This document shows positions 44,431-55,270 of a stretch of 64,000 nt of DNA, piece after piece. Below the pieces are notes generated by a model. It made no database searches, was not told the origin of the DNA, and saw only the letters and a list, made by a program, of their open reading frames with translations. The position numbers and the translations under genes are program-made. The stretch is from Candidatus Nitrotoga sp. SPKER (GTDB lineage: Bacteria; Pseudomonadota; Gammaproteobacteria; Burkholderiales; Gallionellaceae), in the NCBI GenBank assembly GCA_003402285.1, contig QFXG01000025.1, positions 16,008-80,007 of the forward strand, read 5' to 3'. How positions within the stretch are numbered: position 1 is the stretch's first letter; the number at the start of each line of letters is the position of its first letter.

Positions 44431-45171
44431 ATGCAAGGTAAAGTGGTTTTGGTGACGGGTGGCGCAAAGCGCGTAGGCGCGGCGATCTGCCGCAAGCTGC
44501 ATGCAGCGGGGGCAAATATCGCGCTGCATTACCGTTCTTCTGCGCAGGATGCCTTGGTTTTACAATCAGAACTAGATGCCGAACGTCCCGGTTCTGCCCT
44601 GCACATACAGGCAGATTTGCTGGATCCGCAAGCGCTGTCCCAGCTGGTAGCGGTAACGATCAATCACTTTGGGCGGTTGGATGCGCTGGTTAACAATGCC
44701 TCCAGTTTTTTTGCTACGTCACTAGACGATGTTAATGATCAGAATTGGAACGATCTGATCGGTACCAACCTAAAAGCGCCGCTACTGCTCGCACAAGCGG
44801 CAGCGCGGGAGTTACGCCACAACCACGGCGCCATTGTCAACATTGCGGATATTCATGCTGAACGACCCATGCACGGTTACCTGTTATATAACATAGCAAA
44901 GGGCGGACTGGCTGCGCTCACGCGTGCCCTGGCACAGGAAATGGCTCCACAGGTGCGTGTTAACGCTATTGCTCCCGGTGTGATTGTGTGGCCTGAAAGT
45001 GCGGAATGGGACGATGAGACGCGACGGCGGAAGATCATCGCACACACTTTGCTCAAGCGCGAAGGCGAGCCAGACGATATTGCCCGTACCGTGAAATTTT
45101 TATTAAGTGATGCGCCCTACATTACCGGACAAATTATTGCGGTGGATGGTGGGCGCAGTATTAACCTTTGA
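44431..45171 (+). CDS. Pteridine reductase (SDR family)
   Basis: The 246-residue SDR has TGGAKRVGAAICRKL (the Arg in the glycine motif is typical of NADPH-using pteridine reductases) and LVNNASSFFATSL. Catalytic residues lie in NIADIHAERPMHGYLLYNIAKG; the catalytic Ser position is replaced by Asp, as in PTR1/FolM types. It ends with PDDIARTVKFLLSDAPYITG. It likely reduces dihydrobiopterin or folate-like pterins. GGAG precedes the ATG. ttcA begins directly after the stop. Confidence 0.92.
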   Translation: MQGKVVLVTGGAKRVGAAICRKLHAAGANIALHYRSSAQDALVLQSELDAERPGSALHIQADLLDPQALSQLVAVTINHFGRLDALVNNASSFFATSLDDVNDQNWNDLIGTNLKAPLLLAQAAARELRHNHGAIVNIADIHAERPMHGYLLYNIAKGGLAALTRALAQEMAPQVRVNAIAPGVIVWPESAEWDDETRRRKIIAHTLLKREGEPDDIARTVKFLLSDAPYITGQIIAVDGGRSINL

Positions 45172-46029
45172 ATGAATAATATGAACGCTATTACGCACCC
45201 CATCCATTTTGAGCATCACTCCAGCAATTTTAACCGTCTGCGCGGACGGCTGGAACAGCAAGTTGGCCGTGCTATCGGCGACTTCAACATGATCGAGGAA
45301 GGCGACACTATCATGGTGTGCATGTCCGGTGGCAAGGATTCTTACACCCTACTGGAAATTTTACGAACGCTGCAAAAACGTGCACCGATTAATTTTCGCC
45401 TGATTGCCATGAATCTGGATCAAAAGCAGCCGGGTTTTCCGGAGCACATACTGCCAGACTATTTTAAATCCACCGGCATCGAGTATCACATTGAAACCCA
45501 GGACACCTATTCCATAGTCAAAGAGAAGATTCCAGAAGGCAAAACCACCTGTTCACTCTGTTCGCGTTTACGTCGCGGTATTATTTATCGCGTGGCCGGA
45601 GAGCTGGGTGCGAACAAGATCGCATTGGGCCACCACCGTGACGACATGATAGAGACGCTGTTTCTGAATATATTTTTTGGCGGCAAACTCAAGGCCATGC
45701 CGCCGAAGCTGGTTACGGATAAGGGCGACCACGTGGTGATTCGTCCACTGGCTTATTGTGCCGAGAAGGACATTGCCAGTTTTGCTCGCACCCTGAAATT
45801 TCCCATCATCCCGTGCAATCTGTGCGGTGCACAGGAAAACCTGCAACGCCAGAATATCAAGGAAATGTTAACTGCGTGGGAGCGCCAGTACCCTGGTCGC
45901 AGTCAGTCCATCTTCACCGCCATGCAAAACGTGAAATCCTCACATCTGATGGATAGCAAGTTGTTCGACTTCAAAAATATCAATGTGGGCGATATGGTGG
46001 ATGAAGGCGATGTGGCATTTGATGTTTAA
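45172..46029 (+). CDS. ttcA: tRNA 2-thiocytidine biosynthesis protein TtcA
   Basis: The 285-residue PP-loop enzyme thiolates C32 of certain tRNAs. It has the ATP motif [17 protein letters not shown] (~48-64), the [17 protein letters not shown] cysteine pair for the [4Fe-4S] cluster (~123-140), [14 protein letters not shown] and [14 protein letters not shown] (third Cys). The start codon directly follows the pteridine-reductase stop. A later in-frame ATG lies three codons on. Confidence 0.96.
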   Translation: MNNMNAITHPIHFEHHSSNFNRLRGRLEQQVGRAIGDFNMIEEGDTIMVCMSGGKDSYTLLEILRTLQKRAPINFRLIAMNLDQKQPGFPEHILPDYFKSTGIEYHIETQDTYSIVKEKIPEGKTTCSLCSRLRRGIIYRVAGELGANKIALGHHRDDMIETLFLNIFFGGKLKAMPPKLVTDKGDHVVIRPLAYCAEKDIASFARTLKFPIIPCNLCGAQENLQRQNIKEMLTAWERQYPGRSQSIFTAMQNVKSSHLMDSKLFDFKNINVGDMVDEGDVAFDV

Positions 46030-46098
46030 GTTTAAGGTGATGAAGTCAGTGCCAGTAGTTTTAGTAGGATTTAATTAAAAAATTACGGAGTTACGACT

Positions 46099-47031
46099 AT
46101 GTTGACAGCAACCCAAAAGAAAACCGCCGAGGCTCTCGTAAATATTTTTGAAACCGGCGAAGTGCTGGGCGATTATGGTCAGGTGACACTGATTGCTGGT
46201 GACACGGGACACCTCACATTCGGCCGGTCGCAGACCACACTCGGCTCAGGCAATTTAAGTGAATTAATGCAACGTTATTGTGCGAACTCGGGTGCCCGTT
46301 TCGGTAGCCGTTTATCATTATATCTGCCACGTTTTGTGGCACGTGACCTTAAGCTGGATAAAGAATTAAAACTGCATAACCTGCTACGTGCCAGCGCTGA
46401 CGACACCGTTATGCGCGATACGCAGGATACCTTTTTCGACGAGACCTATTGGCAGCCTGCCGCTCAAACTGCGGAGCGTTTAAAGATCACAAGTCCGCTT
46501 GGCGTGGCGGTGGTATACGACAGCTTCGTACATGGCTCATGGAAATTAATGCGTATCCGCACCACACAACAGGTGGGCGAGATCTCCAGTGCCGGCGAGC
46601 AGAAATGGATTGCCGCTTATGTAGCCATCCGACGCGCTTGGCTGGCCGAAAATACTCGCGCTGATTTACGCGCCACCGTTTATCGCATGGATACCTTCCA
46701 GCGTTTAATTGATCAGGGTTACTGGGGGCTAGAGCTACCACTGGTTGTACGCGGCCAAGAAATTTCCAGTGTCACGTTGTCAGCTACTCCGCGCGGCTGT
46801 TACGATGGGCCACAGCCGGGAACGCGTTCATTAGCTCTGCAATCGCCTCTGCAACGCGGGCTGGATGTACGCCTTCTCCAACTGGGACTGTCGGATCGCG
46901 GCGTGGACATTAAAGCGGATGGAATATTCGGTCAAACCTCACAGCAACTTGTTAAAAAATACCAATCTACCCAAGGTCTACCGATGACCGGTGTGGCCGA
47001 CGTGGCGTTAGTTGCGCAGCTTATTGCATGA
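46099..47031 (+). CDS. GH46-like chitosanase with peptidoglycan-binding domain
   Basis: The 310-residue protein has an N-terminal GH46-type domain (~1-235; NIFETGEVLGDYGQVTLIAG, then DTGHLTFGRSQTTLGSG). E18 and D35 sit at the spacing expected for the catalytic acid and base. A C-terminal PG_binding_1 domain (~245-310; QRGLDVRLLQLGLSDRGVDI, GIFGQTSQQLVKKYQSTQGL) follows. It would cleave chitosan-like or related amino-sugar polymers. No signal peptide is visible, so it is either cytosolic, exported by another route, or released by lysis. It stands alone between ttcA and thiC. Confidence 0.85.
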   Translation: MLTATQKKTAEALVNIFETGEVLGDYGQVTLIAGDTGHLTFGRSQTTLGSGNLSELMQRYCANSGARFGSRLSLYLPRFVARDLKLDKELKLHNLLRASADDTVMRDTQDTFFDETYWQPAAQTAERLKITSPLGVAVVYDSFVHGSWKLMRIRTTQQVGEISSAGEQKWIAAYVAIRRAWLAENTRADLRATVYRMDTFQRLIDQGYWGLELPLVVRGQEISSVTLSATPRGCYDGPQPGTRSLALQSPLQRGLDVRLLQLGLSDRGVDIKADGIFGQTSQQLVKKYQSTQGLPMTGVADVALVAQLIA

Positions 47032-47122
47032 GTTGTTAATGATGTTCTCCACTCACGAACCTTCGTATTGGAAATAACACATACTTGCTTTCCCCCCTCA
47101 TTTACAGTAATTTGTTTGCTTG

Positions 47123-49161
<2,039 letters not shown>

Positions 49162-49315
49162 TTAGGTGTCGCGTTCGAAAACATCTGCTGAGATACTGGC
49201 TGCTTGTTATCGGTAATAGAGGCAGCTGATTTGATGTATTTACATCGCAACACTAGGATTATAAGTTTTGCTCCAATCGTGCATCTACCGTAACGAATAA
49301 GCGAATAAGATAGAA

Positions 49316-49336
49316 AGGCTTTTTTAGCCTGTTTTT
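49316..49336 (+). terminator. Rho-independent terminator downstream of thiC
   Basis: AGGCT (49316-49320), a loop of five T, AGCCT (49326-49330) and GTTTTT. It lies 155 bp after the thiC stop and before the SDR gene. The stem is short, so it is moderate in strength. Confidence 0.6.
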
Positions 49337-49437
49337 CCGTGGCTAGTATGAGCATGAAGTGCCACTGCCCATTTTGTTTACTTCTTTATTGTTGTTCAAC
49401 TTGAATTATTGCATCCTCTACTGAAAGGACAGACTTC

Positions 49438-50229
49438 ATGGAAATGCAGCTCACTAACAAACTCGCGCTAGTGACAGGGAGTACCGCTGGAATTGGTTAT
49501 GCCATCGCCGCAGCACTCGCATCTGAGGGTGCTCACGTCATTGTCAATGGTCGCTCTCAATCGTCAGTGGACGAGGCCGTGTCGAATCTTACGTCCGCGA
49601 CGGGTAACCAGGTCACTGGTTTCGCTGGCGACCTCAGTTCAGCCATTGCCGCAGAGGAGTTGGTCCGGCGACATCCTAATATCGAAATTTTGGTCAACAA
49701 TCTTGGAATTTTCGAGCCGAAGTCCTTCGAAGATATTACTGATGCCGACTGGACAAGATTCTTTAATATTAACGTCTTGAGCGGCGTACGTCTTGCGCGA
49801 CTTTGCCTGCCAGCAATGAGAACTGCAAACTGGGGACGCATCATTTTTATCTCCAGCGAAAGTGGGGTGCAAATTCCTTCCGAAATGATTCACTACGGAA
49901 TGACCAAGACGGCCCAACTTGCTGTATCGCGTGGCTTGGCCGAAGCAGTCGCAGGTACGAATATCACTGTCAATAGTGTGCTTCCTGGCCCTACTAAGTC
50001 GCGCGGGGTTGGTGATTTTGTTGATGCACTTGCCAAGGAAGAGGGAAAATCATTCGAGGAGTTCGAGAAGGGTTTCTTTGAAAAAATTCGACCTACTTCG
50101 CTCATCAAGAGATTCACCTCCCCGGAGGAAATTGCTTCCCTGGTTACCTACATCGCAAGTCCTCTATCGTCGGCAACTACTGGTGCCGCACTGCGCGCTG
50201 ATGGTGGTGTAGTGAAGAGTGCATTCTGA
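49438..50229 (+). CDS. SDR family oxidoreductase
   Basis: The 263-residue enzyme has TGSTAGIGYAIA, ILVNNLGIF (a variant of NNAG) and a catalytic ISSESG...IHYGMTK set, with a C-terminal RFTSPEEIASLVTYIASPLS and TGAALRADGG. It uses NAD(P)(H) on an unknown substrate. AAAGGA precedes the ATG. An IS110 transposase remnant begins 25 bp after the stop. Its G+C and codon pattern are not obviously different, but it borders the accessory patch and may have travelled with it. Confidence 0.9.
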   Translation: MEMQLTNKLALVTGSTAGIGYAIAAALASEGAHVIVNGRSQSSVDEAVSNLTSATGNQVTGFAGDLSSAIAAEELVRRHPNIEILVNNLGIFEPKSFEDITDADWTRFFNINVLSGVRLARLCLPAMRTANWGRIIFISSESGVQIPSEMIHYGMTKTAQLAVSRGLAEAVAGTNITVNSVLPGPTKSRGVGDFVDALAKEEGKSFEEFEKGFFEKIRPTSLIKRFTSPEEIASLVTYIASPLSSATTGAALRADGGVVKSAF

Positions 50230-50253
50230 GCCATGTAGATACCGTCTTTAAGG

Positions 50254-50447
50254 TCAAGTATTTTTCAGGTAATCGTGCTGATACGGCTGTTGAGTTTTGA
50301 GTACGCTAAAACACAAATATACCAACTTACGCATTGCGGCACCGAGGGAGGACATCTTGGACTTGCCTCGAGCAAGCAGTCGTTCATAAACAGCTTTGAC
50401 GTGTGTGTTGTAGCGTATTCCCCCGACGGCAGCCATATATATGGGTC
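50254..50447 (-). pseudogene. IS110-family transposase, C-terminal remnant
   Basis: The frame reads IYMAAVGGIRYNTHVKAVYE, then RLLARGKSKMSSLGAAMRKL and a VYLCFSVLKTQQPYQHDYL tail before a stop at 50254. This is the typical end of IS110 (DEDD) transposases. Everything upstream, including the catalytic domain, is missing, so it is a scar of a former insertion. It lies between the SDR gene and the CoiA-like gene. Confidence 0.85.
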
Positions 50448-50497
50448 AGACTGTCACACTATGAAAATATTTTATGTTATGCCCTGCGGAGGAGAGA

Positions 50498-51265
50498 ATG
50501 CAATTCTCACTTGTGAATGGAAATAAGTCAGCGCCCTTTTTGAAAGGCGTGGGTCTATGTCCCGCATGTGGAAATAAAACAATAGCGAAGTGTGGGTCTG
50601 TCAAGGTTTGGCACTGGGCGCATGCAAATCAGGAGAGCTGCGACCCTTGGTGGGAAAATGAAACTCCTTGGCATAGAGCATGGAAAGCACATTGGAGCAT
50701 CGAATATCAAGAGATAGTGCACACCTCCAAGGAGAGTAACGAGCGTCACATCGCCGATGTAAGAAACTCCGTTGGACTTGTTTTGGAATTTCAAAACTCG
50801 CCGATGAACGACCAAGAGCTTGCGTCGAGAGAAGCTTTCTACGGCAATATGGTCTGGGTGATAAATGGATCCTCATTTCAAAAAAACATTAAGATCTGCG
50901 CAAAGCTTCCGAGTCCGGAGAATCAGATTTCCAAAGATATGCGGATATGTGCGCCTCAGCTCAACAGCAAAGAGTTTCTGTATTGGCTAGTTTCGGAAAA
51001 TGAACCCGGAGCAACAATGGTCGAGATGCATGGCAGTCATCGGATTCAATCCTTCGTGGACGAAACGCATACTGGCCACCACTTGTTTATGTGGAAACAT
51101 CCAAGAGAAATTTGGTTTCGCTCCCAAGTGCCGGTTTACTTTGACTTCGGCGGAGAAACACTATGGCAGCTAGTAAAGTTCAATGCAGGTCCAACATTTT
51201 GCCTTAGGGTTAGCAGCAAAGCTGAATTCATTGTCAAAAATGGCGGTCAAGTCAGGGCATCATAA
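50498..51265 (+). CDS. CoiA-like competence/nuclease family protein
   Basis: The 255-residue cytosolic protein has an N-terminal zinc-ribbon-like part (C21, C24; WHWAH at 38-42). WWENETPWHRAWK follows, then the nuclease core with HIADV (D87) and VLEFQNSPM (E97, Q99). This pattern matches the CoiA family, whose PD-(D/E)xK-like nuclease domain was found in a competence protein. The start is ATG 50498, placed by GGAGGAG just upstream; the frame opens at 50474. A terminator follows the stop directly. The real role may be DNA uptake or a defence nuclease. It is flanked by IS remnants and a broken toxin-antitoxin pair. Confidence 0.85.
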   Translation: MQFSLVNGNKSAPFLKGVGLCPACGNKTIAKCGSVKVWHWAHANQESCDPWWENETPWHRAWKAHWSIEYQEIVHTSKESNERHIADVRNSVGLVLEFQNSPMNDQELASREAFYGNMVWVINGSSFQKNIKICAKLPSPENQISKDMRICAPQLNSKEFLYWLVSENEPGATMVEMHGSHRIQSFVDETHTGHHLFMWKHPREIWFRSQVPVYFDFGGETLWQLVKFNAGPTFCLRVSSKAEFIVKNGGQVRAS

Positions 51266-51287
51266 CGCGCTCCTGAGGGCGCGTTTT
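51264..51287 (+). terminator. Rho-independent terminator of the CoiA-like gene
   Basis: AACGCGC (51264-51270) and GCGCGTT (51279-51285) form a 7-bp stem with an 8-nt loop. TT follows. The stem overlaps the stop codon of the gene. The T-run is short. Confidence 0.7.
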
Positions 51288-51310
51288 AAGCAACGCACCT
51301 CTGAGCTCGA

Positions 51311-51532
51311 GCGTTTAAGCATAGCATCAACTTTAATGATATTCAGGCCTTATGGGACGACCCGAGGCTTTTGGAAACTCCCGTAAAAACAAAAGATGAG
51401 CCGAGGTACCTCGTAATAGGGCTGACTTACGAAAAATGTTGATCAGCCTTCATTAATTATAGAGATGCGAATATTCGGATCATTTCTGTTCGTCGTTCAC
51501 GAACCGAAGAGGTAGCACTGTATGAAAGCTAA
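51311..51532 (+). pseudogene. brnT: BrnT toxin remnant
   Basis: The frame reads FKHSINFNDIQALWDDPRLL, ETPVKTKDEPRYLVIGLTYE then, after a TGA at 51440-51442, SAFINYRDANIRIISVRRSR and TEEVALYES to the stop at 51530-51532. This matches the BrnT RNase toxin family, with an expected Trp (KxWSA) at the TGA. The N-terminal ~15 residues and start are also missing: the frame has a TGA at 51302-51304 and no start codon. The 3' end overlaps brnA, as in functional brnTA operons. Confidence 0.88.
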
Positions 51533-51788
51533 AAAATTTGAACAGCAGTTTGACGAAGGTTTTGATATTACCGCTGCGCTGGATTTATCCAAAGCTAGAA
51601 GGGCGTTACAAGAACAAAAGCGCGTTAATGTCGATTTCCCCACATGGATGATTAATTCACTAGACCGTGAGGCCGGAAAGCTTGGTGTAACTCGGCAATC
51701 CATCATCAAGGTGTAGCTTGCTGAACGCCTCGAAATGTTGGGTCCGAACCCGCCGTTCAAGCGGAATGCGCTAAAACGCACTCGTTAA
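51522..51788 (+). pseudogene. brnA: BrnA antitoxin, interrupted by a premature stop
   Basis: The ATG overlaps brnT. The first 64 codons have MKAKKFEQQFDEGFDITAAL, then VNVDFPTWMINSLDREAGKL and GVTRQSIIKV. The latter is the ribbon-helix-helix type DNA-binding part of BrnA antitoxins. TAG at 51714-51716 stands where the family has Trp (IIKVWxAERL). The frame continues as LAERLEMLGPNPPFKRNALK to TAA 51786-51788. The truncated 64-residue product may still fold in part, but the C-terminal end of the domain is lost. Confidence 0.85.
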
Positions 51789-51795
51789 TTTTAAA

Positions 51796-51875
51796 GGCTG
51801 TAGAAAAAGCTGAATTCGCTAAAAAACTCACCTTTTGAATTGCCATAATTCCGTTATGGAACAAAACTAAAGAGA
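51796..51875 (-). repeat. Terminal remnant of an IS1182-type element
   Basis: GGCTGTAGAAAAAGC and following bases (GCTAAAAAACTCACC, GCCATAATTCCGTTATGGAAC) resemble the end of the element inside the integron: GGCTGTAGAAAAACGC, GCTAAACTCATC, GCCATACTTTCGCTATGAAAT. Only ~80 bp remain, with no transposase. It probably marks the right edge of the accessory patch. The similarity is by eye. Confidence 0.45.
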
Positions 51876-51919
51876 CCTCAGGGTTGACAGAACCTCAGAG
51901 TCTGACTCTAATTTACCGA

Positions 51920-52657
51920 TCAAAATGGCAAGAACAATGCTGTCGACAAAGTCTGCACCACGCGTGTAATGCCGCGCTGTAATTTTTCCGATAACGTAAT
52001 TGCGAACAAATCCAGGCTACCGATAATTTTCCCGAACTCACGTTCAAAACTGAGATTACGCTCGTGGTCATTCAATTCATTGGTTAATAACTTAAGTTGT
52101 CCTTTGTCATCACGTGTATTGGAAAGCTGCCATACGGCGATTTCGACATTACGCGCGGCATTAAAGATACTCTGTGGCTCAATGGTATCGGTAAAATAGA
52201 ACTCTGTTTTTCCGCCATGTGCTTTGATCAACATCGTTTGCAGACCTACGATCAACGACATTACCCGGTCACCCTCATAGTCAGGCCGGAACGCCTGTTG
52301 AATAGCATAAGAACCCTGCGCTTCGCCGATTTCTTTGAACCGCCAGCCATGTTCGTTTTCGAATATTGCTTTTACAGCCTCTTCTGCGGTAGCGGTGGTA
52401 TTTTTTCTGAGTTCGCGTGGATTACGCTTGTATAATTTTGTCATTAACATACTCAGGATTTGAGTATTTTCACGCATCTCTACATCAGCCAGACGATCAA
52501 TATCTGATTTACCCAGCTGACTAAGCAAATTGCGATCAGTCTGTTGTGGAATATGCTTGCTATTTTGGTCAGGTATTGTGGTAGTGCATGCGGCCAGCAA
52601 TAAGGCTAGGGTAATGAGGACAAGGAAACGGCAACTATTTTGCAATTTTAGAATCAT
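51920..52657 (-). CDS. Lipoprotein of unknown function
   Basis: The 245-residue protein has a lipoprotein signal peptide (LVLITLALLLAAC, C24). The mature part is helical, with SDIDRLADVEMRENTQILSM near the start, a central GLQTMLIKAHGGKTEFYFTD and a C-terminal FEREFGKIIGSLDLFAITLS region. Such lipoproteins occur in several Betaproteobacteria without known function. It is divergent from ilvA across ~190 bp. Confidence 0.82.
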   Translation of the reverse strand: MILKLQNSCRFLVLITLALLLAACTTTIPDQNSKHIPQQTDRNLLSQLGKSDIDRLADVEMRENTQILSMLMTKLYKRNPRELRKNTTATAEEAVKAIFENEHGWRFKEIGEAQGSYAIQQAFRPDYEGDRVMSLIVGLQTMLIKAHGGKTEFYFTDTIEPQSIFNAARNVEIAVWQLSNTRDDKGQLKLLTNELNDHERNLSFEREFGKIIGSLDLFAITLSEKLQRGITRVVQTLSTALFLPF

Positions 52658-52851
52658 GCGGTTCTACTATTATCATTTTTATAAGATTGTTCGAGAATCG
52701 AACTGCGTTAGCATAGCCTTTTAGAACAACTACGCAGAAAGAGTATAAATGAATAAGCACATGTGCACTTGCGAGTAACGGTTCGGATTACACACAATTT
52801 CTGCTAGTCTTGCATCATAATCTGCTCATAAAATAATTCGTGAATCACACC

Positions 52852-54360
52852 ATGCAAAGTTACTTGAATCGCATTCTCACCGCTCGCGTTTATGACGTGG
52901 CTGTTGAAAGTCCGCTGGATATTGCGCCCAATTTGTCTGCTCGCATCAGCAACCATGTTTTGCTAAAGCGTGAAGACATGCAGCCGGTATTTTCTTTCAA
53001 GCTGCGCGGTGCCTATAACAAGATGGCGAAGTTGACGTCGGCGCAGCTTAAGCGCGGTGTTATTGCTGCCTCTGCCGGCAACCACGCGCAGGGCGTAGCG
53101 CTGTCGGCACAAAAGCTGGGCTGTAAGGCCATCATCGTCATGCCAGTGACCACACCGCAGATTAAGGTGGAGGCCGTTGCCAGCCGTGGCGCAAAAACAA
53201 TATTGCATGGCGATTCTTATTCTGATGCCTATCTACATGCGTTGGAGCTGGAGCAAAAATTCAAGCTTACCTTTGTCCATCCATATGACGATGCTGACGT
53301 AATCGCCGGACAAGGGACTATTGGTATGGAAATACTGCGGCAGTGTAGTCAGCCCATCCATGCTATCTTCGCGCCCATCGGTGGTGGTGGCTTAATCTCA
53401 GGCGTTGCCGCTTACGTCAAAGCAGTGCGCCCGGAAATCAAGATTATTGGCGTACAGCCCGTAGAGTCAGATGCCATGAGCCGTTCGATTAAGTCCGGTC
53501 GGCGCATCAAGCTTGAACATGTCGGTTTGTTCGCAGATGGCGTGGCTGTGAAACAAGTCGGGCAGGAGACTTTCCGTTTATGCCGCGAATTGGTGGACGA
53601 AATTATACTGGTGGACACCGACGCCATTTGTGCAGCGATCAAGGATGTATTCGAAGATACCCGCACTAATCTTGAGCCTGCCGGAGCGCTGGCTATTGCA
53701 GGTGCAAAATTGTATGCGGAGCGGGAAAAGCTAAAGGGCAAAACGCTGGTGGCAATCGCTAGCGGTGCCAACATGAATTTCGATCGCTTGCGTTTCATCG
53801 CGGAGCGGGCAGAACTCGGCGAAAAGCGCGAAGCTATTCTGGCCGTGAGCATCCCGGAAACGCCCGGCAGCTTTCGCAAATTTTGTTCTTTGCTGGGTCA
53901 CCGCAATATCACTGAATTCAACTACCGTTATGCAAACTCCAAAGAAGCGCATGTATTCGTCGGCGTGCAGGTAAAAGATCAGTCCGAAACGACCAAGCTT
54001 GTTGCCACGCTGGAAAAACATGAACTGGCCACGTTGAATTTCACCGACAACGAGATGGCCAAGCTGCACGTACGTCATCTGGTAGGGGGGCATGCGCCGG
54101 GTTTACAGGATGAAATCCTGTTTCGCTTTGAATTTCCGGAACGCCCTGGCGCATTAATGACTTTCCTCAATAGCATGAACCACAGCTGGAATATCAGCTT
54201 GTTCCACTATCGCAATCATGGTGCGGATTACGGCCGCGTGCTGATCGGCATGCAAGTGCCCAATCATGACAAGAAACCACTGCGAATTTTCCTGGATAAT
54301 CTGGGTTATCGCTATTGGGATGAGAGCGAGAATCCGGCATACAAACTGTTTTTGAGCTGA
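52852..54360 (+). CDS. ilvA: Biosynthetic threonine ammonia-lyase
   Basis: The 502-residue PLP enzyme deaminates threonine to 2-oxobutanoate, the first step to isoleucine. The PLP lysine lies in FSFKLRGAYNKM, and the phosphate-binding GGGGL is in APIGGGGLISG. The C-terminal third carries two ACT domains (ILAVSIPETPGSFRKFCSLL and LFRFEFPERPGALMTFLNSM-type), which bind isoleucine for feedback control. The ATG at 52852 is chosen because the family begins MQxYLxRILxARVYDVA; GTG at 52840 is also in frame. No strong ribosome site is visible. Confidence 0.95.
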   Translation: MQSYLNRILTARVYDVAVESPLDIAPNLSARISNHVLLKREDMQPVFSFKLRGAYNKMAKLTSAQLKRGVIAASAGNHAQGVALSAQKLGCKAIIVMPVTTPQIKVEAVASRGAKTILHGDSYSDAYLHALELEQKFKLTFVHPYDDADVIAGQGTIGMEILRQCSQPIHAIFAPIGGGGLISGVAAYVKAVRPEIKIIGVQPVESDAMSRSIKSGRRIKLEHVGLFADGVAVKQVGQETFRLCRELVDEIILVDTDAICAAIKDVFEDTRTNLEPAGALAIAGAKLYAEREKLKGKTLVAIASGANMNFDRLRFIAERAELGEKREAILAVSIPETPGSFRKFCSLLGHRNITEFNYRYANSKEAHVFVGVQVKDQSETTKLVATLEKHELATLNFTDNEMAKLHVRHLVGGHAPGLQDEILFRFEFPERPGALMTFLNSMNHSWNISLFHYRNHGADYGRVLIGMQVPNHDKKPLRIFLDNLGYRYWDESENPAYKLFLS

Positions 54361-54539
54361 CCGTTAAACTGCAATAAGCGCGAGCAAATTTGAATTTGTC
54401 CTTATCCATAAAATCCGCAATCATCTTCCAAAAGTTCATGCTGAAACGATTCATATCGTGGATATCGTTTTGCCACGAAAAACTTGAACAACTACTACAA
54501 AGTTTCCGTCGACATTCTAAAAAACCGACTGCTTGATAT

Positions 54540-55184
54540 ATGAGTAAGAATGATCTGCCCATGACAATACAGGTTATGAAACAGGCTATCAGACAACGTA
54601 TAATTACAGACCGCGAACGATTAACCGCAGCCGAGAGGACGTGCTTGAGCAATGCCATCTCAGAGCGCATCACCAACCTGAGTACTTATCGCACGGCCAA
54701 TACGGTGTTGGCTTATATGAGCTTCGGCGCAGAGTTTTCCACCGATCAATGGGCGCAGCAGGCATTGCGCGATGACAAATGCTTGCTATTGCCAAAAGTG
54801 AACCGCGCCACAAAAAAATTGGATATTTATCGCGTAACCAACTTGCAGCATGATTTAGCACCGGGCCAGTGGGGTATACGCGAACCGTTGGCTGAGCGCT
54901 GTGCCAAAATGGATGCATTGCAGGAAGTGGATTTTATTTTACTGCCAGGAGTGGCATTCGGACGTAACGGAGCACGACTAGGTTATGGCGGCGGATTTTA
55001 TGACAAGCTGCTGGCGCGAATTAAGGCTGAAAACGAAAGTTGCCGCCCTGCGCTGATTGCCGGGGCATTTGCTATCCAGCTGGTCGAAGATATCCCGCAG
55101 GAAGCCACCGACCATAAAGTGGAATGGGTGGTGACGGAAAACGAGACGATACAGTGCATTGCTGATATGCATATAAGCAGATAG
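54540..55184 (+). CDS. 5-formyltetrahydrofolate cyclo-ligase
   Basis: The 214-residue enzyme converts 5-formyl-THF to 5,10-methenyl-THF using ATP. It has the KQAIRQRI start, a VLAYMSFGAEFSTD segment, QWGIREP and the ATP-binding GVAFGRNGARLGYGGGFYDK (~140-159), which is the family signature. The ATG at 54540 is used; later in-frame ATGs at 54561 and 54576 are possible starts. The 179 bp upstream do not show a clear 6S RNA, although that RNA often precedes this gene in Gammaproteobacteria. Confidence 0.95.
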   Translation: MSKNDLPMTIQVMKQAIRQRIITDRERLTAAERTCLSNAISERITNLSTYRTANTVLAYMSFGAEFSTDQWAQQALRDDKCLLLPKVNRATKKLDIYRVTNLQHDLAPGQWGIREPLAERCAKMDALQEVDFILLPGVAFGRNGARLGYGGGFYDKLLARIKAENESCRPALIAGAFAIQLVEDIPQEATDHKVEWVVTENETIQCIADMHISR

Positions 55185-55270
55185 CGCCTACTTGTGCGCT
55201 ATTAGAAAATAAACAGCTTAGTGCGTGTACATACACTGACTAATAACAACGAGTGATAGAGAGTAAATAT

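Noticed and set aside
51311..51788. Stop codons at Trp positions as sign of a changed genetic code
   Set aside because: One stop is TGA and the other TAG, and both are used as ordinary stops by intact genes throughout the window.
54361..54539. Possible 6S RNA (ssrS) upstream of the 5-formyl-THF cyclo-ligase gene
   Set aside because: The position fits, but I see no long closing stem with a central bubble, so the RNA gene is not supported.
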